Below, in pieces: positions 17,955 through 27,289 of a DNA stretch of 27,289 bases. The notes under the pieces are model-generated. The model did not search any database, was not told the origin of the DNA, and saw only the letters and a program-made list of their open reading frames with translations. The translations under genes and the position numbers were made by a program. Source of the stretch: Asterionellopsis glacialis (Eukaryota; Bacillariophyta; Plagiogrammaphyceae; Rhaphoneidales; Asterionellopsidaceae); the NCBI GenBank assembly GCA_014885115.2, contig WKLE02003942.1, positions 1-27,289 of the forward strand, in the 5' to 3' direction. The stretch's first letter is position 1; every line of letters starts with the position of its first letter.

Positions 17955-19652
17955 ATGGCATCCGTTAAAGAATTCGATGAGTTGCCATCCGTACCAACAG
18001 GAGATACGAATGGAGTTGAAGCGGAACTGATGGAAGTACTTCGTCAAGAACGGAATAGGAAGCAACGGAAAAACTTATTGGTCAAACGACGCAAACGTAG
18101 AGATAAAGAAAAGTCGAAGCAGAAACGATCAGCAACAATTGAAGACATTGGGATTGGGATGATGCAAGACACTCCCACTGGTACTACAGCTGGAGAAACA
18201 TACGCAGAATCCATTCGACCGAATCCACGTGAAATCAGAACTGATTCAGAACTAAGTCCAAGTCGACAACAACCTCGAATAGTAAAAGAATCTCCTGCCA
18301 ATTATGACAGCACGGGATCCGGGTTTGCTCAATGGGAAACGGACTGGAACTTTGCAGATAATAGTGCAAGTCAAGCACCAATGGCGGGCGAAGCAGCACA
18401 AAGTGATTCTGTTTCTGATTTTTCGAATCCCGATTTCAATCCTCTATCCTTTCATAATTCAGCAGTAGAAGATGCTGGTGGTGAGGGTCGTAAATCTAAT
18501 GAAAAACAAAAACGATCTGAAAAAAGCAAATCTCGAAGTAAGAAATCGAAACGAAAATCAAAGAAAAGAGAGGAAGGTCATGGTCATCGCAGTAGTCGAC
18601 GAGAAACGAAACGGCCGTCTAAAAAATCAGATGATAATAAGGAACCAACAAAAGAAAAGGAAAATAACGGAAATGATGCTCATGTTGTAACCGGTGATTC
18701 TGTTCCATCAACAACCACCGAAAATCAATGGGAAAGCAAATATCGTCAACTTGAAATGCATTATACATCACTTTCGTTGCATGTAAACATTATCACAAGA
18801 CAAGCCGAACAAGCTGTAGAATCCTTACAAGAAGAACAAAAGAATGTAAGAGAGCTTGAAGCTGAGTATTACAAAATGCAAAATGATTTACGCGACGCTA
18901 GACGAGAACGAGATAGGTATGAACGAGAGGTTCAGAAACTGAAGAAGGAGGTATCAAAACTCACAATGCATCAGAACAGTGGGAAGGAGCCACAAGCTAT
19001 GGCTAAACAGGGGACTCTATCAACACATGCAAAACTCCATTCAGATCGTGATGCTTTACTGGAACAGGCTATTCAGGCGCATCGTCTAGCAGGTTTTCCA
19101 AGCTATGAGCAAAATGGAGTTGCTGTTGGACAAGGTAGGTCACGGTCAAGACCAATAACTAGGAAAGATCTTGAGGGTAGAGAACGAAGCTATGCTGGTT
19201 CTAGTCATGAGGGGTCAAACCGGGGTAGTGTAGCTATTCGGTCCAGATCAGCGAGACCGATGAGTCAGAAACAGCTTGATGTTGAAAGCAGCTATTTGGG
19301 TTCTAACCACGGATCTTCAAATTATGGGGGTTCAAATTACTTTGCTGATGGTGAAGAGTTTGTATCCACTGAAACTGAATCAAGATCCAGTTGGTGGGGT
19401 GGAGATGCATTTCGAAAAAAGAGTTCCGGTGTAGGTCCAAAAAAATCGTGGACTCGATCGCTCATGTGCGAACTTGCAGAAGAGAGAGTGGTTTTTGGTC
19501 CATCGCAACTTCCTATGCAGGGAAAAAACCTTAAGGGCGGGGATGATGCAACTGGTGCAAGTAGCAAAAGCACTGGAGCTTCAGAGCACAGTAAGAACTC
19601 AGATTGGAGTTCAATGTACCAAGTTGCTAATAGGCCAAGTAATCTGGGTTGA
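17955..19652 (+). CDS. Hypothetical coiled-coil protein with basic tracts and tandem Ser/Gly-rich repeat
   Basis: The gene starts at the ATG in ATAATGGCATCC and encodes 565 residues. The open frame continues 37 codons upstream but only to a TTG. Residue numbers here count from this ATG. Two strongly basic segments (about 30-58 and 183-225) look like nuclear localisation signals. A coiled coil spans about 258-338, rich in Glu/Arg/Gln with regular hydrophobics. The tail contains two diverged copies of a unit starting RSRS, running through a basic P-x-(T/S) segment to SY and ending S-H/N-x-G-S-N (about 395-422 and 429-456), then a GG-rich end with SWW. No signal peptide, membrane segment or known domain is visible. 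Function unknown. Confidence 0.85.
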   Translation: MASVKEFDELPSVPTGDTNGVEAELMEVLRQERNRKQRKNLLVKRRKRRDKEKSKQKRSATIEDIGIGMMQDTPTGTTAGETYAESIRPNPREIRTDSELSPSRQQPRIVKESPANYDSTGSGFAQWETDWNFADNSASQAPMAGEAAQSDSVSDFSNPDFNPLSFHNSAVEDAGGEGRKSNEKQKRSEKSKSRSKKSKRKSKKREEGHGHRSSRRETKRPSKKSDDNKEPTKEKENNGNDAHVVTGDSVPSTTTENQWESKYRQLEMHYTSLSLHVNIITRQAEQAVESLQEEQKNVRELEAEYYKMQNDLRDARRERDRYEREVQKLKKEVSKLTMHQNSGKEPQAMAKQGTLSTHAKLHSDRDALLEQAIQAHRLAGFPSYEQNGVAVGQGRSRSRPITRKDLEGRERSYAGSSHEGSNRGSVAIRSRSARPMSQKQLDVESSYLGSNHGSSNYGGSNYFADGEEFVSTETESRSSWWGGDAFRKKSSGVGPKKSWTRSLMCELAEERVVFGPSQLPMQGKNLKGGDDATGASSKSTGASEHSKNSDWSSMYQVANRPSNLG

Positions 19653-20350
19653 AGCGATGTGTCTGTACAAATACAATAATTTTGTTTTGTAAATTAAAAT
19701 ACAGCTCTCATACATTGTCTATTACAGTATTCGAGAAAATATACGGGGTACGTATCGTGGTGATAAACATAGAGAGAAAATCTTGTCATTTTAAATTTAC
19801 AAAGTACCTCGAATTACTTTTTTGATTTCATGACACAATCAAAAACATTGTCTCCTTGATCTCCAATCCTTACTTTTCGCATCCCAAAAAACAACATTAT
19901 TTTCGATGTACCAGTACAGGTATTTACAATGGGAATAATATATTTAGCGCAGTACGAATTGTCTACAGTACTACTAGAATACGCGCGGTTGGAATAGGGA
20001 CCTTAAAAAAATGTCCCGAAGATCAGGAAGAAAGCCGACGAAGACAAAAACCCAAGACTGAACGACGACACACAGAACGGGAACAAGAACGAAGATAGAT
20101 ACGGATAGAGCACCGGGTGCATTGTAAAAAGTGTGAAGAGCGGCAAATAGGCAAGACATACAACCAGCCTGTGTTGTAGTTCAAATTATAGTCCTAAAGT
20201 AAGGAGACCACAGACTAATAATTGAATAGAGAACCCGAACTATTTTACTGTTGTCCAAGAGAAGGAAACAGCACAATAATTTGGCTATAAAAGAAGAAGG
20301 ATAAACTGAAAAAGTTTAAGTAGTGAGAATCTAAAAACATAGGATAAAAT
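19653..20350. promoter_or_regulatory. Intergenic with TATA box of the TLDc gene
   Basis: This 698-bp stretch holds the 3' UTR of the coiled-coil gene and the promoter of the TLDc gene. Within it GGCTATAAAAG places a TATA box at 20286-20293, 58 nt before the ATG, the best core promoter element in the window. A small GGGAC/GTCCC hairpin lies at 19997-20017. No gene is supported. Confidence 0.55.
20286..20293 (+). promoter_or_regulatory. TATA box of the TLDc gene
   Basis: TATAAAAG in the context GGCTATAAAAG lies 58 nt upstream of the start codon. That leaves room for a 5' UTR of about 25-30 nt if transcription starts about 30 nt downstream of the box. Confidence 0.55.
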
Positions 20351-22704
20351 ATGGGTACTAGTTATTCAGCAGAACGACCACAGCTTACTCAAGAACAGCA
20401 AGATATTCGACATCTGGGAGAAATATTTCCATTTGGTGATGAGGAGATCCTCCGACTCTACCGTACTTACAATTACTTGGAACACTACCGGGGTGCTACC
20501 CGTGTTTCGTTTTTGACAGATTGGGCCATTCATTGCGCTTTTCTTGATCAGCAGAAGGATGGAACGGATGGACTTTCGAAGCCACAACAGGAACGAACAA
20601 AAATTTTACAGTTAATTGAAAGCTTCATCTTACCTGAATCATTCGGAGCAAAACTACAAGTAGCGGCCTTCCTGAGACCACAGGCCGTGTCATCTACGGA
20701 AAGCCATGAAAGCAGCATCGACAAGGAACCAAAAATTGATACGCATCATGTGGAAGCAATAGCCGAATTAGATATGGTAGCTGAAAATATGGCTCGTTTA
20801 GAAGCATTTTTCGAAGGCGCTGCAACCTCTTGTGGGAGAAGAGGTGGGCGAGCTGCTTCTATCAACCTTTTTAATTGTTGCTCCTTCGTCCGGGAAAAAA
20901 CGATCAGTAAAGTAACCGAAACTCAGTCATTTGCATACAGTGGAACGAACAGTAAGGTTGATGACGAAGTTGCTCGTGCGAGTGATTTGATTGAATTTGG
21001 TTATCGTATAGCACTGGCGGCTATGCTACTCTCGGACCTTGCAACCAGCGAGGAAGGACTAGATCCATCAAGCTATGTTCCCGACAAAGAACTTCACAAT
21101 AACCAGGCAATAAAGTCCCTTTCTAACTCCTTAACACAATTCGCTAAGGTAAAACGTGAGAGAGAGCAGGGTTATGCTTACGGGACGACTGCAGACGCAA
21201 CACACGACGACGATTTTTCTCTCATCACAAAGGATGAGTTTCTGGAATGGTCAGAATCGACCACACCTTTGCTCTCTTCTGCCTTGCCGACTTTGATGCA
21301 TGCCATATTTTTCCCCGACCGGCCGTATCCACCTTCAAGAACAGCGCTCAACTTCCCGAAATTAAATTCTGAAAGTGCCTTCTTTCATGGTGCTACATCG
21401 CCAATGCTATTTAGCTTTTCATGCATGTCATCTTCACTCGGAGGGAAGGTAAGCAGCAGTTCAAGCCCTTTTTTACCGGTATACTATCTCACTTCAACAA
21501 TTTTTGAGCATGTGTGTTTTCTCACAAGCTTCTCTCGCTTTGCACGCTCTGCTCGTATGGGACGTAACAGTGGCATCGTATATTTACCTCTGAATCCGAT
21601 GGATTATCCTTCAACAGACTACAGAATTCTCTGCTTGGTTATGGTGCGTCAAAATCACATGTTGAGTCGCCACCCTCTCTATGCATATAAACATATTTTT
21701 TGCTATCAGTTGTTTTCTGATCGAGGTTAATGTTGTTTCTTGTTCTTGGTGTTAACTCACATTACTTCTGTCTGCTTCGTTGGCAATGTGTTACCCTTTT
21801 GTGTGACATGGTGAAAACACACCTGTCCTATATATCTTTGGTCTCATGCTTGCATCCACAGGCGGACCAACACTTATGATTATATCATGTCCGACTGGCG
21901 GTATTTTTGGAGCGTTTACAGCATCGACATGGAAGGAGAGCAAGGATTTTTATGGTAAGCATATTTTCCAATATCATAAATCACAGTCGTTTGATTTTCA
22001 CGGAAACCTCTAAAACTTCTTTTTTAAAAAATAACCTATTAGGCAACTCGGACTGCTTCCTTTTCCAGTTGCTACCTGCAACTGCAGTGTATAGACCAAC
22101 CGGTAATGGCACGAACTACATGTACTGCAACTCGGAGGCAAGTATAATTAGGGCCTCTTATTTTTTGGCATCTGTCTAGAGTGTCGCACTAGTGTTTTAA
22201 CTTAGGTACCTGTCATTCCAAAGTGTAGCTCACAATTAAGTGTCTCAAATTTGTTTTTTGCAGGCTCGTAGCAAGGGATATGATGGACTCTCTCATGGGA
22301 TTGGTTTTGGCGGGGACTCAGAGCAACCACGGTTGTTTATTGCTGAATCATTCGATGGGTGCATCGCTAGATCTCAAGATCTTACGTTTGAACGTGGAGC
22401 GCTTCTACCTCGTACCAACGATGGGGGACTGCCCGCAAAAAACTTTGACATTGAAACACTCGAGGTATGGGGTGTGGGTGGTGATGAAGTTATAGCCGAT
22501 GCCTTAGGAGCAAGAATGCAATCAAGGGAAATCACAGCAGCAAATATCCGGAAAGCCCGCAAGGTAGACAAAGCTGCATTCTTAGAAGACTTTCAGTCAG
22601 GTTTGATTGAAAGCAAAGCTTTCAAACACAGAGGCGAAATTCGAGGAAGAGAAGATGCTTGCATCGATGACAGACATAAAAATGCTTATGTTTACGAAAA
22701 ATAA
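20351..22704 (+). CDS. N-myristoylated TLDc-domain protein (MEAK7/TLDC1-like), five exons
   Basis: Exons 20351-21448, 21571-21643, 21862-21954, 22043-22137 and 22264-22704 join to 599 residues. Introns are 122, 218, 88 and 126 nt; the last uses a GC donor. MGTSYSA fits the N-myristoylation consensus (Gly2, Ser6). The N-terminal 340 residues are helical and acidic without a named domain. The TLDc domain runs from about 350 to 525: SSLGGK|WHRIF, DGLSFNRLQNSLLGYGGPTL, GGIFGAFTASTWKE, FLFQLLP, and the closing FDIETLEVWGVGG. TLDc proteins bind the V-ATPase and act in oxidative-stress responses. The animal MEAK7 is likewise N-myristoylated and lysosome-associated, so a membrane-attached V-ATPase or TOR-related role is plausible but inferred. 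It converges on the channel gene, with stops 98 nt apart. Confidence 0.88.
22138..22263 (+). other. GC-AG intron in the TLDc gene
   Basis: The exon ends TCGGAG and the intron begins GCAAGT, the classic strong GC-AG donor context AG|GCAAGT. The acceptor is TTTTTTGCAG before GCTCGTAGC. The nearby GT (GCAA|GTATAA) would leave one extra base pattern that hits TAG in the next exon, so it does not work. Confidence 0.85.
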
Positions 22705-22802
22705 AAATACATTTAAAATAAGCAGCACAAGATTATGGAACATGGAATATCTTCACTTATTGGAAGTAATGATCGTCTTTGTCATGAGCATTACACCACT
22801 AT

Positions 22803-25800
22803 TTATTCCCCCTTTGTGTCCTCCTCTGCAGGAGTTTTTTTACCATGAGCATATTGCGGGCTATCAGGGGGTGTTATTGAGCCTAGACCATCAAATATGA
22901 GAGGCTGCAAGTTCGTAGTGCTGACATTTTTCGACGTTCGACGATTTAACCCACCTTTACGTGCTTTGGTTCTGCGTAGCATGCCCCGTTCAACTGGGTC
23001 ACTTTCAAGTCTTACAACTTCAGCGGGTTCAAAAGACATTTCCTTTAACTCAGTGCAAACTAGGCATGCCGGTATATAAGCTGCTTTGTGACAGTCAACC
23101 AAAAACCTACGGAATTCTTCTCTTTGGGAGAACGACATAATATTATCTTGGGAATCCCAACCGTCCAGTTGACTGGTCTGTAGCAATGCAGCATCTTCGT
23201 AAGCCCGTTTGTATTGATGATGTAAATCCTGCTTGAACATGATTGTCGGGATCAACGGGAGTGCAGCCATCACAGCAGGCCCAATTGCTATTTTCAAACC
23301 CATCATGATAGCTAGTACAAGTTGACCAGTAAGTAGACATGTAATTATGATATCGGATAAGAATATCCACCGAAAGCCTCCTGCATCAAACTGAGGCCTA
23401 TAAGCATACAAGGCGTTTCGGCGTAACAATGGTTGCATGTACAAGAAGCTAACGAGCGCAAAAGGGGCAAGTAGAGGAGCCACAGGTGCTACGGCAACTA
23501 ACGTTAAGAACGTAATCCCAGAATCAACATAAATGCGGTACGGTATCGGTCCACCAGCACCACCTCCATATGTCGCACGCCTAAGTACAATACAGAAGGC
23601 AAGGTTAGAATACAAATATCCTCCCCCAAAATGTGGTGTAGCATACAGATACTTACGATAAACAAGGGATTCCAATCCATTTAAATAAGAAACTATTTAC
23701 AAATATCATGTAGTTTAGTGGTAATGTGCATGTGGTTCGAATCTACAAACAAAAGGAAGCACTATGAGACGAAAGAGAGCGAGAAATGAAGTAAGCAGGG
23801 AAGTGAGAAGACGCTAGAAAAATATACTTACAATCATCCAGTTCAACCAAGTCGAAGACACAACCGTAGGGAGAGTCAGACCGACATTTTTTATGATGTC
23901 CCCAACTGTTTTTTCAATATTGAAGGAAGAGTATTCGTTGCCGCCTTTGTATTCTACGAAGGCATTATGGAGAGTTGTTCCAACTGTTGTTCCCCAAAAA
24001 GCAAAAATATTCATAAAAAACCTGAAACAAGCAGTGCAAAAACGTCAGGCGACAGGGTAAGGAGAGAAAGCTGCGATATTATTAATTTGCACAACTTACC
24101 AGTAATAGCGTAAAGCAGAGTATTCTGTTTGGCAGGAAAAATGAAAGTTGTCAGTATACAAGGACATTACTTATCGGTATCATGCCGGATAGAGATTCGA
24201 AGTTCAAGAAGAAAACCAATTAAACCTACCAGCTTCCACTTTGCTTGGTGCATTACTGCCAAAGTTAGCGAGTAATTTAAAAATTTGAGGCAAAACTGCA
24301 AAGAATGTTGTCATAACCACCGCCGGTATCAGGCCTTTCACCAGCAAATCTATTAATGGATTACTTTCAGTAGAAAACGGGTCTACAAATGCATTATGAG
24401 TAGTTAACGAATTCAGTGCTAAAGTCAAAGGGATTGAATAGAAAGGATAAAAACCTGCTAGAAACAAGTAGACACTTTGAAAAGGAATGTCAAAAACGTA
24501 TCAGAGTTAGATTGAGGAAATAAATGATCCTTCAGAGAGTAATGAGCTGACAGTACTTACATGAGCTTTCTGTAACGCTTTTGTTGTGCAGGAATAGTTA
24601 ATGAAACTAAATTGCAACACGACATTGTGGGGCCGTCGGCCAAGGGAGGAATCGGTAAATTTTGCACCGGAATCCATTGATCCTTGCCGCGCCCATCTAG
24701 TAAGCACTGTCTTGCAGCAATCGCTGCTTGACGAGAAGTGAAAGTCGCAACAGCGTACGTGGATTCAGCGATCAAATCCTTTAACGCCTCGCCCGCCACA
24801 TCTTTTGTTTTGACAGCTGCGCCACGTCCAACACCGAATACACGCTCCACTATTTGTTCGATATGATGAAGCTGAGGTCGTTGCCAGACACCAAATTTCT
24901 TTGCTACTTTCTTCAAATCAGGCTTAATCTCAAGTTCTGGCAGATTCCAAGCACCCGAAAATGGATCCTTTTTCGATGTACCCGAGTCGTCATCAAAAAC
25001 GCTGTTAAACTTTCTTCCAGAAGATACACTTTCTTCCGCATCATCACCTTCCTCAATACGTGTACGAAGAAGTCGACCGCTGCCGCTTTCAATACCAGTG
25101 ATTTGTTGAGCAGTCTTCAAATGCTTGTTTGCTTCGAGTACCTCATCAAGTGCTTCTTCTTCTAATATGCGCAGCTCCTCCAGACTTGCTTTACGTAAAC
25201 CTCGTTCACTCCCATTAGGGCAACAACCACTTGCACTTCTGGCCAATTGAAGACTGTAGGTAGATGTTTGCTCTGGACCGAAGTTTTCAATGCATTCGGA
25301 GAGCACGCTTTCTTTTACGTGATCTTCATGCATGTCCATCACATCTCGATAATACTGTTCATGTCGAGACGAGTTTTTATAGATCCCGCGAGAACTGAAT
25401 GAAAAACGGAATGAACTTCGTGTTGAAGCTGGCGCAGTGTCAGCTTCGACACCCATTCGATCCGCAATCAAGCGACGAATGAACCGTAGCCTTCTTGTTG
25501 CATATGCAGCTGCTCTCCATCTTTTCCAAGTCACGGCCAACTCTTTACTACTCGGCAACATTGTGATGGCTGCAATTGAGGAACTGAACCCGGGCTGGTT
25601 CGGTACGCAGTAATCAAAAAATGACGTGGCAGCTTTCAACTGCCATTCCATTATTTCAGCTTCTGTAGGCGGCCTGCCATTTTCCAGGTCCACAGGAGGT
25701 GTAGGAAGATGACCAACTAGAACAGAATATAGCTCAATGTTTTCTGCAGTATCACCTGATAAAATATGTTCGAGCACAATTTAAAGTGTAAAAAAGATCA

Positions 25801-26732
25801 GTTGAATGCAGTTGAATTCATCCTCTTGTCTGTATTCTTTATAACCCACTTACGAGTTTCCGGATGCGGAATCCATGGGTCTCTATACTCTTTTTCATCT
25901 ATTGAATTAGTTGCAAGCATCGTATCTTTCAACTGTTCTCTGCGATTTTTCCAGAAATCCTCTTCTAAGTAATATTTCCGTCGGATTGGAAGTAAGTACT
26001 CCCACTCTTTCTTTAGTAGATCACAGCACCGGTACCAAATTATCCACGTGCACAGGACAACAGCAATCAATCGCCATCGAATTGCCATGCAGTCTCCTCC
26101 TACAAACATACTCGATGAACAATAGCTGAGCTGTGGAACGTTGGCAAGTGTAGTGCCCTCATAGTCAGTAATATTGGCGTAAGTTTCCCTCCAACATTTT
26201 TCTTTTTCATCACCATCTAATGAATCTGGACAGGAAGTGGTACTGTATAGAGGAAGAATAACAAACATGCAAAGTACAGTAACAAGAAAAGCAACTTTCA
26301 GACACAAAGCTGCAACACAAATGCAAATAACTGGTGAGCTTTTTCTTTTATGATTCCAATTATTTGTACATCGAAAAGAAACTTACCATGAAATCGTAAC
26401 ATGACGATCTGATCCAAGTTCACGTTCAGCATTTGTCCTTCTAGGCCATTTCCTCTTGTTCCAGTGCCAGGCACCCCCCTCAACATTGTTTCGTAACTTA
26501 AACTCATGACCCATTTCATCCATCCAAAATATGGGTTTCCTCGTTCCTGGCTTGGATCTTTAGGATCGGGATTGTACACCGATTCAGGTGGTCGTGCTGC
26601 ACAACGAGGAGATATTTCTCGTAAGTTCTTCTTCACACCATACCCAAAGAACAAAAAACAGGCAATGAAAACGACCAACCCGACAATGATTGTGATCCAA
26701 ATTGATTTGAAGGTAACCCCTTGCTCAGTCAT
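22803..26732 (-). CDS. OSCA/TMEM63 (CSC1-like, DUF221) mechanosensitive-type cation channel, eight exons
   Basis: Exons in transcript order are 26732-26387, 26309-25854, 25755-24561, 24474-24230, 24124-24100, 24021-23832, 23742-23657 and 23580-22803, giving 1106 residues. All seven introns (77, 98, 86, 105, 78, 89, 76 nt) are GT-AG and frame-consistent. The first membrane helix is at 11-33. The conserved WMKWVMSLSYETMLRGVPGT segment follows. Two more helices surround a Cys-containing loop, and a large cytosolic RRM-like region (FTSRQAAIAARQ, then PIPPLADGP) precedes the 7TM core (LIPAVVMTTFFAVLPQI, YYWFFMNIFAFW, GGPIPYRIYVDSG). OSCA/TMEM63 proteins are osmotically and mechanically gated, Ca2+-permeable channels. 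The C-terminal tail is hydrophilic. The location is probably the plasma membrane or an endomembrane. Confidence 0.93.
24100..24124 (-). other. 25-nt micro-exon of the OSCA-like gene
   Basis: Exon 5 is flanked by an AAACAG acceptor and GTAAGT donor. It encodes (E)YSALRYY(W), joining VEA to FFMNIF, and restores the frame between exons 4 (phase 1) and 6 (phase 2). The aromatic YYW stretch matches the conserved start of a core helix in this family. Confidence 0.85.
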
Positions 26733-27289
26733 GGTGACTCAACTCTGCAGCTGAACGCCGAAACACTCGACCTTTTTACTTTTCAAGCACCAGGTACTGT
26801 ACTCTATCTCTATCGACAGCGCTCGTTAGTTGGTCTTCTCGTGTTGTGTTTAACTTCGTCTTCGTGACTCAGGGCTTGAGTTGCTCTCCCGCAAGCTTCT
26901 TCCACCCAGTATTTTTTTGTTTGTCATTATTGTTTATCATTCAACACAAGAAGCGCAAGAGCAAGCGCTTTTACTTATGTATGTTCTATATGTATTCTAC
27001 TTTGACATCTGAGAATGGATGATGCCGCGCGTCTAAAAAAAATGTTCTTACTTCCGCGTTGACGAGCGCATTTTAATTCAAAGTTGTGTATGGTTCCTAG
27101 AGGCACCTGGTCCAACGGATGAATTGCCACATGCATCACAGATGCAGCATTTATTATATATTATGTCCTATTAAATAAATGCTATTAAAAAAAGGGATTG
27201 TCCGGAAAAACGAGCACTTTTATTGGCTCCTGAGCATAAAACACCTTTTAGTGCTCGTTTTTCCTGGTATGCAAGGATATCTCTGCTGT
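26733..27289. other. Upstream region of the channel gene; right window edge
   Basis: Should contain the promoter and 5' UTR of the minus-strand channel gene. It carries CCAGGTACTGTAC at 26790-26802, the same 13-mer found inside the MITE at 16532-16544, and a hairpin at 27204-27264. No coding sequence is supported. Confidence 0.5.
27204..27264. repeat. 15-bp inverted repeat with 31-nt loop
   Basis: GGAAAAACGAGCACT (27204-27218) and AGTGCTCGTTTTTCC (27250-27264) are exact reverse complements. The left arm is preceded by GGGATTGTCC, which loosely recalls the MITE end GGGTGTCCGG. It may be a small foldback element or an RNA hairpin; the window ends too soon to decide. Confidence 0.88.

Noticed and set aside
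21449..21730. Read-through of intron 1 and 2 of the TLDc gene as a C-terminal exon
   Set aside because: Splicing AAG|GTAAGC to AACAG|TGG gives the conserved WHRIF...DGLSFNRL TLDc sequence, while the read-through peptide has no similarity to the family.
23711..23749. tRNA-like sequence on the plus strand: A-box-like TAGTTTAGTGG, B-box-like GGTTCGAATCT and a pairing T-arm
   Set aside because: The A and B boxes are only about 12 nt apart, leaving no anticodon arm. The opposite strand is exon 7 of the channel gene with fitting splice sites and family sequence, so the resemblance is probably chance.

Overview
This window is nuclear DNA of a eukaryotic alga, most likely a diatom. The evidence is short GT-AG introns of 76-218 nt, compact and often convergent or divergent genes, a diatom-style plastid presequence on one GTPase, and protein families typical of stramenopiles. 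The species cannot be named from the sequence. A pennate diatom is a guess.

Layout from left to right. Bases 120-760 are an A/C-rich (AAAAC)n-based minisatellite with higher-order structure. A single-exon minus-strand gene (2415-5120) encodes a secreted or ER-retained ankyrin-repeat protein ending in KNEL. It is divergent from a plus-strand gene (6221-6769) for a membrane-anchored parvulin-type prolyl isomerase. About 2 kb of palindrome-rich noncoding DNA follows. A plus-strand gene of unknown function (8809-9921) converges on a two-exon minus-strand gene for a plastid-targeted NOG1-like GTPase (9999-11476). That gene is divergent from a Gfo/Idh/MocA oxidoreductase (11898-13292), which converges on a minus-strand coiled-coil protein (13376-15379). 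The gap 15380-17954 holds a PIF/Harbinger-like MITE (16014-16769) with nested terminal repeats and strong internal hairpins. Then come a plus-strand coiled-coil protein (17955-19652) and a five-exon plus-strand gene for an N-myristoylated TLDc-domain protein (20351-22704). The latter converges on an eight-exon minus-strand gene for an OSCA/TMEM63 (CSC1-like, DUF221) mechanosensitive-type channel (22803-26732). The right end is noncoding and carries a 15-bp hairpin.

The genes do not form an operon-like system. The most plausible functional neighbours are the ER-luminal ankyrin protein and the ER-type parvulin, which share a 1.1-kb bidirectional promoter region, but that link is inference. I found no tRNA, rRNA, CRISPR array or coding transposon. 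All exon joins were worked out by hand from reading frame, splice consensus and family similarity, with no transcript data.
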